Below, piece by piece: positions 27,192 through 36,577 of a stretch of DNA of 64,000 bases. The stretch lies in assembly GCA_026671195.1 (NCBI GenBank), contig JAPOHD010000029.1, positions 274,163-338,162 of the forward strand. The letters run 5' to 3'. This stretch comes from Draconibacterium aestuarii (lineage in GTDB: Bacteria > Bacteroidota > Bacteroidia > Bacteroidales > Prolixibacteraceae). How positions within the stretch are numbered: the stretch's first letter is position 1; each line of letters opens with the position of its first letter. The notes beneath the pieces were generated by a model. That model saw nothing but the letters and a program-made list of their open reading frames with translations. It did no database searches and was not told where the DNA came from. Position numbers and translations under genes: made by a program.

Positions 27192-28211
27192 TTATTCAAT
27201 TATCTTAATCCAGTTGTGTGTGTCGGGTTCGTCGCCATATTGAATGGCACGTAGTTTACTGTACAATTTTGTCGACCACTCACCAGCTTCTTCCTGGTTT
27301 CCATATTTAAACCACTTGTCTTTATCATTATCATAAATCCCTTTAACGGGCGAAATAACAGCAGCAGTTCCACAAGCTCCAATTTCATCAAATTCCGCTA
27401 ATTCTTCATACGGAACTTTGCGACGTTCAACTTTTAAGCCCATTTCTTCGGCCAAAACAATTAAACTCTTATTGGTAATTGAAGGCAAAATCGACTCCGA
27501 TTCTGGAGTGATATACGTATTATTTTTAATTCCAAAGAAATTGGCCGGACCACATTCGTCAATGTATTTTTTCTCCCTGCTGTCGAGATAAAGAACAGCT
27601 GAAAAACCATTTGCTTTTGCTTTTTTGCCTTCGTACATGCTGGCTGCATAGTTACCGCCCACTTTGTATTTCCCGGTTCCTTGCGGCGCAGCACGGTCGA
27701 ATTGGCGCATAATTACAAGGTTGGTTGGTTTAAATCCTTCTTTGAAATAAGGACCAACAGGCATAACAAAAACAATAAACAAATATTCTTCGGCAGGTGA
27801 TACGCCAATTTGAGGACCTGATCCGATTAATAAAGGGCGAATGTACAAGGAAGCTCCCGAATCATATGGAGGAACAAATCGTTCGTTCTTTTTTATCGCA
27901 ATACGAACAGCTTCTTCAAATTTTTCGACCGGAAGTTTTGCCATTAAAATACCATCGCACGAATTTTGCATCCGTTTTGCATTTTCATCCATGCGGAAAA
28001 CACGTATTTTACCGTCTTTGCCTCTGAACGCTTTTAATCCTTCAAAAGCTTCCTGTCCGTAATGCAATGCCGTTGCCGACATATGGATATTTATCGTGTT
28101 TGAAGTGCTTACTTCTAGTTCTCCCCATTCTCCGTTTTTATAAGAACACCGCACGTTGTAGTCGGTGTCGCGGTAGCCAAAACCCAGGTTTTTCCAGTCG
28201 ATATTTTCCAT
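27192..28211 (-). CDS. ilvE: Branched-chain amino acid aminotransferase
   Basis: A PLP enzyme that makes or degrades Leu, Ile and Val by transamination with glutamate. The 339-residue protein belongs to the class IV fold of the longer BCAT group: HYGQEAFEGLKAFR, RPLLIGSGPQIGV, the PLP Lys in GKYKVGGNYA, DECGPANFFGI and GACGTAAVISPV. It is a single-gene unit behind a bidirectional terminator. Confidence 0.95.
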   Translation of the reverse strand: MENIDWKNLGFGYRDTDYNVRCSYKNGEWGELEVSTSNTINIHMSATALHYGQEAFEGLKAFRGKDGKIRVFRMDENAKRMQNSCDGILMAKLPVEKFEEAVRIAIKKNERFVPPYDSGASLYIRPLLIGSGPQIGVSPAEEYLFIVFVMPVGPYFKEGFKPTNLVIMRQFDRAAPQGTGKYKVGGNYAASMYEGKKAKANGFSAVLYLDSREKKYIDECGPANFFGIKNNTYITPESESILPSITNKSLIVLAEEMGLKVERRKVPYEELAEFDEIGACGTAAVISPVKGIYDNDKDKWFKYGNQEEAGEWSTKLYSKLRAIQYGDEPDTHNWIKIIE

Positions 28212-28358
28212 TATATTGTAATTCCTTTTAGTTTTTACCAGTTAAAGTGCACAATAATGTGTTTCAGTAGCAAAATAAGGAAATTTTATTTTAACATGGC
28301 ACGAGAAAAGTCAAGGAAATGTGTCGCGGGAAATGTTTTACAACTGTTTACTATTGAA

Positions 28359-28934
28359 TTAAGAGTTAATCCGAATTTTAATTACCGCTTTTTTGACCCA
28401 AACAGAATCGTTTAATTTAATACACGGCTGGTGTAAATCGTCGGGAAAGAAAATAACAAAATTTGCAGGTGTAACTTTTATATAGTCTCCGTCATCGTAA
28501 TTATAAAACTCAAGATCCTTTTCTGCGTTGTAAGGTTCGCTTGTTTCTGCTTTATCTGGCTTACAAAGTCCAATTTGTTCCTCCCCTGAAATAATGTACT
28601 GAATATCGATGTATTTTTTGTGTGATTCGTATTTGGTTTGGTTTTTATCTTTCGATTGGTATTCATCGATTCCCACAAACAGGTTTTTGCCATCTATTTC
28701 GATTTTTCCGGGCTCCAAATTTTTAAGATCAGTTTGTTGCATAAACGAAAACGCCTGTTTCCACGGCCCTGGATTTTTATGGTAGGAAACGGCAAAAGTT
28801 CTTCTGTTTATCGAGAAATCGGGTTTTGCAGTCCAGCCTTCGAGCCACTGTCCGTTTTCAAACCAGTTGTTTATTTCGTCATCGGTCCATTTTTCAGGAT
28901 TGCCGGAATTTATTGAGTTAGTCAAATTTTTCAT
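28359..28934 (-). CDS. YhcH/YjgK/YiaL family beta-barrel protein
   Basis: A 191-residue protein whose C-terminal 130 residues match the DUF386 family (EbgC/NanQ-like; ESHKKYIDIQYIISGEEQIG, FVIFFPDDLHQPC). Members act as sugar anomerases or bind metal; NanQ opens sialic acid. The N-terminal 60 residues (WTDDEINNWFENGQWLEGW) are an extension not found in the shortest members. It is last in the leftward group dtd, mazG-like, yhcH-like. Confidence 0.82.
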   Translation of the reverse strand: MKNLTNSINSGNPEKWTDDEINNWFENGQWLEGWTAKPDFSINRRTFAVSYHKNPGPWKQAFSFMQQTDLKNLEPGKIEIDGKNLFVGIDEYQSKDKNQTKYESHKKYIDIQYIISGEEQIGLCKPDKAETSEPYNAEKDLEFYNYDDGDYIKVTPANFVIFFPDDLHQPCIKLNDSVWVKKAVIKIRINS

Positions 28935-28944
28935 TATCAGGTAT

Positions 28945-29289
28945 TTATTTTTTTAGCTTTTTGTTGTTTTTGTGCCGGTCTTTATCGCGCGTTGTTTTCT
29001 TTTCTATATTATTCAGAAAAGCCTCGTTCAGATCTATTCCGGTTTGGTTGGCCAAACAAATCAGTACCCATAGTACATCGGCCATTTCATCTCCCAAATT
29101 GTAATCTTCATCCGATTTTTTAAACGACTGGTCGCCGAATTTGCGTGCCATAATTCGTGCCAGTTCGCCAACTTCTTCGGTGAGAATGGCCATGTTTGTA
29201 AGCTCGTTAAAATACCTTACTCCAATGGTTTTAATCCAGTTGTCGACTTGCTTTTGGGCTTCGGCAATTGTTAAATTTTGATCTTTCAT
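28945..29289 (-). CDS. MazG-like nucleotide pyrophosphohydrolase
   Basis: A 114-residue all-helical protein with the MazG metal-binding pattern: ILTEEVGELARIMARK and NLGDEMADVLWVLICLAN (ExxE ... ExxD). Such enzymes hydrolyse non-canonical or excess (d)NTPs to the monophosphate. The single-domain length fits the small MazG-like group. It stands between dtd and the YhcH-like gene with small gaps, a likely housekeeping operon for cleaning up wrong metabolites. Confidence 0.87.
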   Translation of the reverse strand: MKDQNLTIAEAQKQVDNWIKTIGVRYFNELTNMAILTEEVGELARIMARKFGDQSFKKSDEDYNLGDEMADVLWVLICLANQTGIDLNEAFLNNIEKKTTRDKDRHKNNKKLKK

Positions 29290-29324
29290 AAGTAACCTAT
29301 TTGTTCTTATTTGGTGTAGGTGAG

Positions 29325-29780
29325 TTAAAATTCTTTCTGTTTTGAGTCAATAATAATGGTTACCGGACCATCGTTTACTAATGCTACATTCATCATGGCT
29401 CCAAATTTTCCTGTTCCAACTTTCTTCCCCAATGCCAATTCCATTTGTGCAACAAATTTTTCATACATCGGAATAGAGAATTCAGGGCGTGCAGCTCGGA
29501 TATAAGATGGGCGGTTTCCTTTTTTGGTGCTGGCTTGCAATGTAAACTGGCTTACCACAATAATATCGCCATCCACATCTTTCACCGAAAGGTTCATTAT
29601 TCCGTTTTCATCATCGAACACACGAAGCTGAGTTGTTTTTTTTACCAAATAGTCGATGTCGTCAGTGTTATCTTCATTTTCAATTCCAACCAAAACAAGT
29701 AGTCCGTTTTTTATTGCCGAAATATTTTCATCTTCAACAGCAACCGAGGCTTTTTTAACTTTTTGAATAACTACCCGCAT
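29325..29780 (-). CDS. dtd: D-aminoacyl-tRNA deacylase
   Basis: Dtd removes D-amino acids (and Gly from tRNA-Ala) from mischarged tRNA. The 151-residue protein has the expected start MRVVIQKVKKASV, the active-site SQFTL and the cross-subunit NDGPVTIIID (Gly-Pro motif). Length and motifs are standard. Confidence 0.95.
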   Translation of the reverse strand: MRVVIQKVKKASVAVEDENISAIKNGLLVLVGIENEDNTDDIDYLVKKTTQLRVFDDENGIMNLSVKDVDGDIIVVSQFTLQASTKKGNRPSYIRAARPEFSIPMYEKFVAQMELALGKKVGTGKFGAMMNVALVNDGPVTIIIDSKQKEF

Positions 29781-29884
29781 TTTTCTTCTAATTTATTGGC
29801 GAATTTAAAAAAACCGAAGCGTTTATCAACTTTTACGATATTATTTTGTTTAGTATTACATTCAATAAACTAAACAGAAAAATA

Positions 29885-32269
29885 ATGATAAAGATAATTT
29901 CCGGCTTGTTACTTTTTTTAACCTTACCCTTTTTTATGCTTGCACAGAAAGCTTCCTTAAGTGGGAAAGTTGTTGATGCCACCAATAATCATCCGTTGCC
30001 GTTTGTTAATGTGGTGGTAAGCGGAACCTCCATTGGAACAGTAAGCGATGAAAAAGGACATTTTAAATTTGATAATTTGCAGCCCGGATTTATTCGAATT
30101 GAAGCCAGCTTTGTGGGGTATTCAAAATATAGTTCGGCCGAATTTGAAGTGAGCCGTGCTAATACTGCTTTTATTGAGATTAAGTTGGAAAAATCCCAAT
30201 CAGAAATTGAAGAAGTTACAGTAACCGCTTCTCCATTTCGGAAAACAGCAGAAAGTCCTTTGTCGTTACGGACTATCAGTATTGGAGAGATTGAAAAGGC
30301 TCCGGGCGCCAATCGCGATATTTCAAAAGTAATTCAATCTTTCCCAGGAGTTCAGTCAACACCGGCTTACCGCAACGATATTATCATTCGTGGCGGTGGC
30401 CCCTCCGAAAGCCGTTTTTACCTGGATGGTGTTGAGGTTCCGTTTATCAATCATTTTGCAACACAGGGTGCTTCGGGCGGGCCTGTTGGAATTTTAAATG
30501 CCGATTTTATTCGTGAAGTAAATTTTTACTCGGGTGCTTTCCCGGCAAATCGTGGAAATGCCTTGAGTGGTGTGATGGAATTCAACCAGATTGATGGAAA
30601 CGAAGAAAAATTAAAGTTTCAGGGAACACTGGGTGCTTCCGAAATAGCAGCTACGTTAGATGGTCCCATTGGCGAAAAAACCAACTTTGTTTTCTCGGTA
30701 CGGCGTTCATATCTGCAGTTTTTGTTTAGTGTGCTCGAACTGCCATTTCTGCCTAATTTTACCGATATGCAATTTAAAACCCGCACCCGGTTTAACGAAA
30801 AAAATGAGCTTACATTAATTGGGTTGGGTGCAAACGATATTTTTGATTTAAACAAAGATATTGAAAATCCTGACGATGAGCAGAAATATATTTTAAGTGA
30901 ACTTCCTGTAAATGAGCAGTGGAATTACACCTTAGGAGCGGTTTATAAACATTTTCGGGAAAACAGTTATCAGACTTTTGTTTTAAGTCGAAGTCATTTA
31001 AACAACAGCGCGTACAAATATTTCGAAAATGATGACAGTTCGGAAGACAATAAAATACTGGATTATACTTCAGAAGAAATTGAAAATAAATTACGGTTTG
31101 AAAACACCTCGCGTATAGACGGATTTAAACTGAATTTTGGCGGTGGTGTTGATTTTGTGACCTATAAAAACAGTACAGAGCAACGTAGGTATTACAATGA
31201 TGAGTTGGTAAATATTAGTTACAAAACAAGCTTGGATTTCGTAAAATACAGTTTGTTTGCTCAAATAAGTAAAACGGTTTTAAACGAACGCCTTGCCTTA
31301 TCGCTGGGGGTACGAACCGATGCAAATAATTATTCGGGTAGTATGAATAATTTATTGGAGCAGATTTCGCCGCGTTTTTCTGCTTCGTACAGTTTAACAA
31401 ATAAATGGAGCCTGAATTTTAATACAGGGCGCTATTACCAACTGCCAGCCTACACAATGCTGGGCTACAAAGAAGAAGATGTGCTGGTAAACAAAGAAAA
31501 CTATCTGAAATACATTGAAGTTGATCATTTAATTGGTGGTATTGAATTTCGTCCGCAGGCAGCAATACAATTAACAGCCGAAGCTTTTTGGAAACGCTAC
31601 TCCGATTATCCTTTTTCGGTAAACGACCAAATTAGCCTGGCAAATAAAGGTGCAGATTATGGTGTTGTGGGCGACGAGGAAGTGCTTTCCGTTTCGGAAG
31701 GCCGGGCGTACGGCGCAGAGTTTCAAACACGCATAAATTCGCGCGATGGCTTTAATCTCAATTTATCGTACACTTTGGTGCGTAGTGAATTTAAGGATGC
31801 AGCAGGAACTAATATTCCATCAAGTTGGGACTCGAAACACCTGTTAACAGCCACTGCAACAAAAGATGTGAAACGAAACTGGCGCGTGGGAGGACGATGG
31901 CGTTTCGTGGGTGGGTTGCCATACACTCCCTGGGATCTGGAAAAATCTTCGTTGGTTGAAGCATGGAATTTAAAAGGCGGACCGTTTCTGGATTATTCAC
32001 AACTTAACACTTTGCGGTTTAATCCATTTCACCAATTGGACATCCGAATTGATAAATCATATTATTGGGAAAAGTTAACTGCCAAATTTTACATCGACAT
32101 TCAAAACTTGTATAACTTTCAGGCGCAGCAGACCGATATTGTTGTACGTGCCGAAGATGCGAACGGTAATTTTATTACAACCGATAACGGTACTCGTTAC
32201 CAGTTAAATAGTATTGAAAGCGCCAGCGGAACGGTTTTACCAACTGTTGGAATCATTCTTCAATTTTAG
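29885..32269 (+). CDS. TonB-dependent receptor with carboxypeptidase-like N-terminal domain
   Basis: The product (794 residues from the ATG at 29885) is an outer-membrane TonB-dependent transporter. It has a signal peptide (FFMLAQ), a carboxypeptidase-D regulatory-like domain (about 20-100; GKVVDATNNHPLPFVNVVV, VGYSKY), a plug (about 115-225; RNDIIIRGGGPSESRFYLDGVEVP) and a 22-strand barrel ending in ILQF. There is no SusD partner next to it, so it is not a SusCD glycan importer. The ligand is unknown. The downstream sugar oxidoreductase genes may or may not be linked. Confidence 0.9.
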   Translation: MIKIISGLLLFLTLPFFMLAQKASLSGKVVDATNNHPLPFVNVVVSGTSIGTVSDEKGHFKFDNLQPGFIRIEASFVGYSKYSSAEFEVSRANTAFIEIKLEKSQSEIEEVTVTASPFRKTAESPLSLRTISIGEIEKAPGANRDISKVIQSFPGVQSTPAYRNDIIIRGGGPSESRFYLDGVEVPFINHFATQGASGGPVGILNADFIREVNFYSGAFPANRGNALSGVMEFNQIDGNEEKLKFQGTLGASEIAATLDGPIGEKTNFVFSVRRSYLQFLFSVLELPFLPNFTDMQFKTRTRFNEKNELTLIGLGANDIFDLNKDIENPDDEQKYILSELPVNEQWNYTLGAVYKHFRENSYQTFVLSRSHLNNSAYKYFENDDSSEDNKILDYTSEEIENKLRFENTSRIDGFKLNFGGGVDFVTYKNSTEQRRYYNDELVNISYKTSLDFVKYSLFAQISKTVLNERLALSLGVRTDANNYSGSMNNLLEQISPRFSASYSLTNKWSLNFNTGRYYQLPAYTMLGYKEEDVLVNKENYLKYIEVDHLIGGIEFRPQAAIQLTAEAFWKRYSDYPFSVNDQISLANKGADYGVVGDEEVLSVSEGRAYGAEFQTRINSRDGFNLNLSYTLVRSEFKDAAGTNIPSSWDSKHLLTATATKDVKRNWRVGGRWRFVGGLPYTPWDLEKSSLVEAWNLKGGPFLDYSQLNTLRFNPFHQLDIRIDKSYYWEKLTAKFYIDIQNLYNFQAQQTDIVVRAEDANGNFITTDNGTRYQLNSIESASGTVLPTVGIILQF

Positions 32270-32359
32270 ATATTAGCAGGAGTTATATTTCAGATCATTA
32301 TTGTTTCGTTTAAAAAGAGTTGTTAATTTTAGCAGCTTGAATCAACTAAAACGTATTAA

Positions 32360-33529
32360 ATGATGAATCGAAAACTTCGAATGGGAATGGTTGGTGGAGG
32401 TACCGACGCATTCATTGGGGCAATCCATCGCCTCGCAGCTTTAATGGACAATCAAATTGAATTGGTTTGTGGCTGCTTTAGTGTAAACCCGGAAATATCT
32501 AAAGAATCGGGTAGACAATATTTTCTTCCGGAAGATCGTGTTTATGAAACTTACCAGGAAATGTTTGAAAAGGAAACACAACTTCCCGAAGGCGAACGCA
32601 TGGATTTTGTGTCGATAGTTACACCAAACTTTGTGCATTTTGCTCCGGCAATGATGGCGCTGGATAATGGTTTTAATGTTGTATTGGATAAACCCATTAC
32701 GTTTACTTTAGACGAAGCGCTCAAATTAAAAGATAAAATTGAAGAAACCGGATTAACATTCGCGTTAACACATACTTACTCGGGTTACCCGGCAGTAAAA
32801 CAGGCAAAACAAATGATTGCCGAGGGCCGACTGGGAAAAATAAGAAAAGTTTTTGTAGAATACCCGCAAGGTTGGCTTTCATCGAAAGTGGAAGACGCAG
32901 GGAATGCACAGGCAAGCTGGCGTACCGATCCAAAACGTTCGGGGAAAGCAGGTTGTATGGGCGATATTGGCACTCACGCCCATCATTTGGCAGAATACAT
33001 TATGGGTTTAAAAGTTACGGAAATTTGTGCCGATCTGAATGTTCTTGTTCCAAACCGTTTGCTGGATGACGATGGCGCAGCTTTTATGCGTTTCGAAAAC
33101 GGAGCCATGGGAGTATTAATGGCCACGCAAATTGCCGCTGGTGAAGAAAATGCTATTCGTATTCGTGTATATGGCGAAAAAGGTGGCATTGATTGGGAAC
33201 AAATGGAACCCAATACTTTAAAAGTGAAGTGGGTGGATCAACCCATGCAGGTGTTGCGTGTTGGAACCAGCATGGATACAGCTGTTGCTGCCCATAACAC
33301 AAGAACTCCAGGCGGTCACCCCGAAGGTTATCTTGAAGCTTTCGCAAACATCTACAAAAATTTTGCACTTACCGTTCGTGCCAAGGCAAATGGAGAAGCG
33401 CCAACACCTGAGATGCTTGATTTCCCTGGCGTTGAAGATGGTATTCGAGGAATGCAGTTTATCGATACTGTTGTAAGCGCCGGTTACAACGATGAGGTAA
33501 AATGGGTAAAATTTGGGGAAGAAATCTAA
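32360..33529 (+). CDS. Gfo/Idh/MocA family oxidoreductase, cytoplasmic
   Basis: A 389-residue NAD(P)-dependent dehydrogenase: Rossmann motif MGMVGGGTDAFIG, the DKPITF motif (EKP in most relatives), and the catalytic-loop GDIGTHAHHLAEY. Such enzymes oxidise or isomerise sugars or inositols. The paired TIM-barrel isomerase gene 80 bp downstream is the common partner for inositol or 3-keto-sugar pathways. It has no export signal, unlike the second Gfo/Idh/MocA gene at 35134. Confidence 0.88.
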   Translation: MMNRKLRMGMVGGGTDAFIGAIHRLAALMDNQIELVCGCFSVNPEISKESGRQYFLPEDRVYETYQEMFEKETQLPEGERMDFVSIVTPNFVHFAPAMMALDNGFNVVLDKPITFTLDEALKLKDKIEETGLTFALTHTYSGYPAVKQAKQMIAEGRLGKIRKVFVEYPQGWLSSKVEDAGNAQASWRTDPKRSGKAGCMGDIGTHAHHLAEYIMGLKVTEICADLNVLVPNRLLDDDGAAFMRFENGAMGVLMATQIAAGEENAIRIRVYGEKGGIDWEQMEPNTLKVKWVDQPMQVLRVGTSMDTAVAAHNTRTPGGHPEGYLEAFANIYKNFALTVRAKANGEAPTPEMLDFPGVEDGIRGMQFIDTVVSAGYNDEVKWVKFGEEI

Positions 33530-33539
33530 AAAATATGGA

Positions 33540-33582
33540 GTGTTCAAAGTAAATAAGCATCAGCTGATTCTACTTTGAACAC
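33540..33582 (+). other. Perfect 12-bp hairpin between dehydrogenase and isomerase genes
   Basis: GTGTTCAAAGTA (33540-33551) pairs exactly with TACTTTGAACAC (33571-33582) across a 19-nt loop. It lacks a T-run, so it is not a classic terminator. It could be an mRNA stability or processing element within a transcript, or a repressor operator (spaced inverted repeat). Confidence 0.6.
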
Positions 33583-33610
33583 TTAACTTTAAATACTTAA
33601 CTTTTTAGTT

Positions 33611-34606
33611 ATGGCAAGACCAGTAACACTTTTCACCGGACAATGGGCCGATCTTCCCATTGAAACCATTTGCCAGAAAGCCAAAAGCTTTGGTTACGAT
33701 GGCCTGGAACTTTGTACCTGGGGCGACCACATGGAAGTGGCTAAAGCAGATCAGGCGTATTGCGACAATAGAAAAGCACTTTTAGAAAAATACGACCTTA
33801 AATTATTTTCCATTTCAACTCATCTTGACGGACAATGTGTTTGCGACCCAATCGATAAACGTCATAAAAGTATTGCCAGTCCTCATGTTTGGGGCGACGG
33901 CGATCCGGAAGGTGTGCGGCAACGTGCTGCTGAAGAGATGGTAAAAACAGCCGAGGTGGCAAAAAAATTAGGACTCAGTGTCGTAAATGGATTTACCGGT
34001 AGCCCGATTTGGCACCTGCTTTATTCATTCCCGCCGGTATCAGCCGAAATGATTGAAGAAGGGTATGCTGAGTTTGCAAAACGCTGGAAACCAATTTTAG
34101 ACGAATATCAAAGTCTGGGAATTAAGTTTGCATTGGAAGTTCATCCAACCGAAATCGCCTTCGATATTCATACTGCTCATTTGGCACTAAATGCATTGGA
34201 CAATCACCCTGCTTTTGGATTTAATTTCGATCCCAGTCACCTAGGATATCAACATGTGGACTATGTACGTTTTATTTATGAATTTGCCGATCGTATTTTC
34301 CACGTTCATATGAAAGATGCCTACTGGAGCGATGTTCCGATGGGAGTTGGCGTTTTTGGCGGTCACATGGAATTTGGTGATAATCGCAGATACTGGAACT
34401 TCCGGAGTTTAGGACGCGGGAAAGTTAATTTCGAAAATATAATTAGAGCCTTAAACGACATAAAATACAACGGACCGCTTTCAGTTGAATGGGAAGACAG
34501 CGGTATGGATCGCGAAGCAGGTGCAGCAGAAGCATGTATGTTTGTGAAAAATATTGATTTTGCCCCTTCTGATGTAGCATTCGACGATGCGATGCAAAAG
34601 GAATAA
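33611..34606 (+). CDS. Sugar phosphate isomerase/epimerase (TIM barrel)
   Basis: A 331-residue xylose-isomerase-like TIM barrel. Metal-binding residues sit at strand ends: [27 protein letters not shown] and LSVEWEDSG. Family members epimerise ketoses, dehydrate keto-inositols or act on 3-keto-sugars. It pairs with the Gfo/Idh/MocA gene upstream; the substrate is unknown. Confidence 0.85.
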   Translation: MARPVTLFTGQWADLPIETICQKAKSFGYDGLELCTWGDHMEVAKADQAYCDNRKALLEKYDLKLFSISTHLDGQCVCDPIDKRHKSIASPHVWGDGDPEGVRQRAAEEMVKTAEVAKKLGLSVVNGFTGSPIWHLLYSFPPVSAEMIEEGYAEFAKRWKPILDEYQSLGIKFALEVHPTEIAFDIHTAHLALNALDNHPAFGFNFDPSHLGYQHVDYVRFIYEFADRIFHVHMKDAYWSDVPMGVGVFGGHMEFGDNRRYWNFRSLGRGKVNFENIIRALNDIKYNGPLSVEWEDSGMDREAGAAEACMFVKNIDFAPSDVAFDDAMQKE

Positions 34607-34688
34607 TATTAAGGGTAGCATTTAGTTGAAATGGATAGTTAACTTCAGAATTCCAATTTTTATTCACAAATATTTTAAGGTAGTTTAA

Positions 34689-35102
34689 ATGAGTGAATTA
34701 CTTTCACAGTATAAGAAAAAGTTTGGGCAGGATATGTTTGCCAAAACGTCGGGAATAGAATTACTTGACGCTTTCCCAGGGTATGCAAAAGCGAGTATGA
34801 AAGTTTGTGATAATCACCTCAATTCAGTTGGAGTTGTTCATGGTGGTGCAATTTTTACATTGGCCGACTTTGCTTTTGCTGTTGCATCAAATTCGAACGG
34901 AAGAATGGCCTTGGGCATTAATGCGGAAATTTCTTTTTTTAAAGCTTTAACAATGGGAACATTAACTGCAGAGGCAAAGGAGATTTCGATAAATAATAAA
35001 CTGGCAACCTACCTGGTTGAAATAAAAAACGAAGAAGACGAACTTATTGCTCATTTTAAAGGAACTGTTTATCGAAAACGTGAAAAAATAGATTTTGAAT
35101 AA
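34689..35102 (+). CDS. PaaI-type acyl-CoA thioesterase (hotdog fold)
   Basis: A 137-residue hotdog protein with the PaaI signature HGGAIFTLADFAFAVASNS, in which the Asp is catalytic. PaaI hydrolyses (hydroxy)phenylacetyl-CoA when the pathway stalls. No other paa genes are near, so the acyl-CoA may differ. It overlaps or abuts the next gene depending on that gene's start. Confidence 0.87.
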   Translation: MSELLSQYKKKFGQDMFAKTSGIELLDAFPGYAKASMKVCDNHLNSVGVVHGGAIFTLADFAFAVASNSNGRMALGINAEISFFKALTMGTLTAEAKEISINNKLATYLVEIKNEEDELIAHFKGTVYRKREKIDFE

Positions 35103-35133
35103 CAACCTTATTCCAACTAAAAAATTAGAAATA

Positions 35134-36447
35134 ATGACAAATCGAAGAAATTTTATTAAAACATCGGCAATGGCAACCGCAGGTGTTGGACTTGTTGCCG
35201 GAATGCCAATGGCAATGAACTCGTGCGCCGGAGCAAACGATAAGCTTGTTTGCGGATTGATTGGTGCAAAAGGGATGGGATTTGCTGATTTAAAAGCATT
35301 TCTGGGACAGAAAAATACAGAATGTGCAGCAATTTGCGACGTTGATAAAAACATTTTAAATACACGAATTGCTGATGTTGAGAAAATTCAGGGAACAAAA
35401 CCAAAAGGGTTTAAAGATTTCAGAAAATTGCTGGAAGAGCCTGGAATCGATGTTATAATTATTGGAACACCCGATCACTGGCACTGTTTACCCTTTGTTT
35501 ACGCTGCTCAGGAAGGGAAATATATTTATTGCGAAAAACCACTTTCAAATACCATTGAAGAAATAAATGTGATGGAAAGAGCTGCTGAAAGGTATGGTAC
35601 CATTGCACAAATTGGTCAGTGGCAACGCAGCGATAAACACTGGAAAGATGCTGTTGAATTTGTATATTCCGGGGAACTGGGTAACATTCGTACGGTACGT
35701 ACCTGGTCGTATCAGGGTTGGATGAAATCGATTCCCGTACAACCAGACGGACCTGTTCCTGCCGGTGTTGATTATGATATGTGGTTGGGACCTGCAAAAG
35801 CAAGACCATTCAATCCAAATCGTTTTCACTTCAATTTCCGCTGGTTTTGGGATTATGCCGGTGGTTTAATGACTGACTGGGGCGTGCATATCATCGATTA
35901 CGGTTTATATGGAATGAAAGCCAAAGCACCAAAATCGGTAATGGCAATGGGTGGTAAATTTGCTTACCCCGACGATGCTTGTGAAACACCCGATTCAATG
36001 CAGGCTTTATACGAATTTGATGGATACACGATGCTCTGGGACCATGGAACTGGTATAGACGGTGGCTACTACGGACGTACGCACGGTGTTGGTTTTGTAG
36101 GAAATAATGGAACTCTGGTGGTCGATCGTCAGGGATGGGAAGTAATTCCTGAAGGAGGGAAAAATCCGAAAATGAAACGTGTGGAAATCCAAAAAGGCGA
36201 TGGCCAAGGGTTAAACAACCACATGGCTAACTTTATTGATTGTATTAAAAAGGATGATAAAAACACCAACTGTAATATTGAAATTGCAGCAAATACTGCA
36301 CGCGTTTGTCATTTGGGTAATGTAGCGCTAAAAACCGGAGAACGTTTGTACTGGGATGCAGATAACAGCCAATTTATTGGTAACGACAATGCAAATCAGT
36401 ATTTAAAAGCACATTATCGCTCTCCCTGGGAGTTGCCAAAAATTTGA
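35134..36447 (+). CDS. Gfo/Idh/MocA family oxidoreductase, exported (Tat-type signal)
   Basis: The product (437 residues from the ATG at 35134; an in-frame start at 35095 would run into the preceding gene) begins NRRNFIKTSAM, a twin-arginine signal, and has a Cys at MNSCAG that could be lipidated. The dehydrogenase body shows CGLIGAKGMG, GTPDHWHCLPF, CEKPLSNTIEE and GLMTDWGVHIIDYG. Export by Tat fits a protein that folds with NAD(P) bound. Periplasmic members act on glycosides; here it ends the group with the other oxidoreductase and the isomerase. Confidence 0.87.
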   Translation: MTNRRNFIKTSAMATAGVGLVAGMPMAMNSCAGANDKLVCGLIGAKGMGFADLKAFLGQKNTECAAICDVDKNILNTRIADVEKIQGTKPKGFKDFRKLLEEPGIDVIIIGTPDHWHCLPFVYAAQEGKYIYCEKPLSNTIEEINVMERAAERYGTIAQIGQWQRSDKHWKDAVEFVYSGELGNIRTVRTWSYQGWMKSIPVQPDGPVPAGVDYDMWLGPAKARPFNPNRFHFNFRWFWDYAGGLMTDWGVHIIDYGLYGMKAKAPKSVMAMGGKFAYPDDACETPDSMQALYEFDGYTMLWDHGTGIDGGYYGRTHGVGFVGNNGTLVVDRQGWEVIPEGGKNPKMKRVEIQKGDGQGLNNHMANFIDCIKKDDKNTNCNIEIAANTARVCHLGNVALKTGERLYWDADNSQFIGNDNANQYLKAHYRSPWELPKI

Positions 36448-36470
36448 AAATCATAATTGAGAGCTATTAT

Positions 36471-36507
36471 AAATCCGCCATTTAAATTCTGAAGTGGCGG
36501 ATTTTTT
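36471..36507 (+). terminator. Rho-independent terminator after the exported oxidoreductase
   Basis: AAATCCGCCA (36471-36480) pairs with TGGCGGATTT (36495-36504) and is followed by T residues. Confidence 0.85.
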
Positions 36508-36577
36508 GTTTGTATCATTTAGGACAGGAAAATTTCTCTTTCTGGTTAAATTTGTATTTTTAATAAAATATTGATTA

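Noticed and set aside
29885..36447. Polysaccharide utilisation locus
   Set aside because: The TonB receptor has no SusD partner and there is no glycoside hydrolase in the group.
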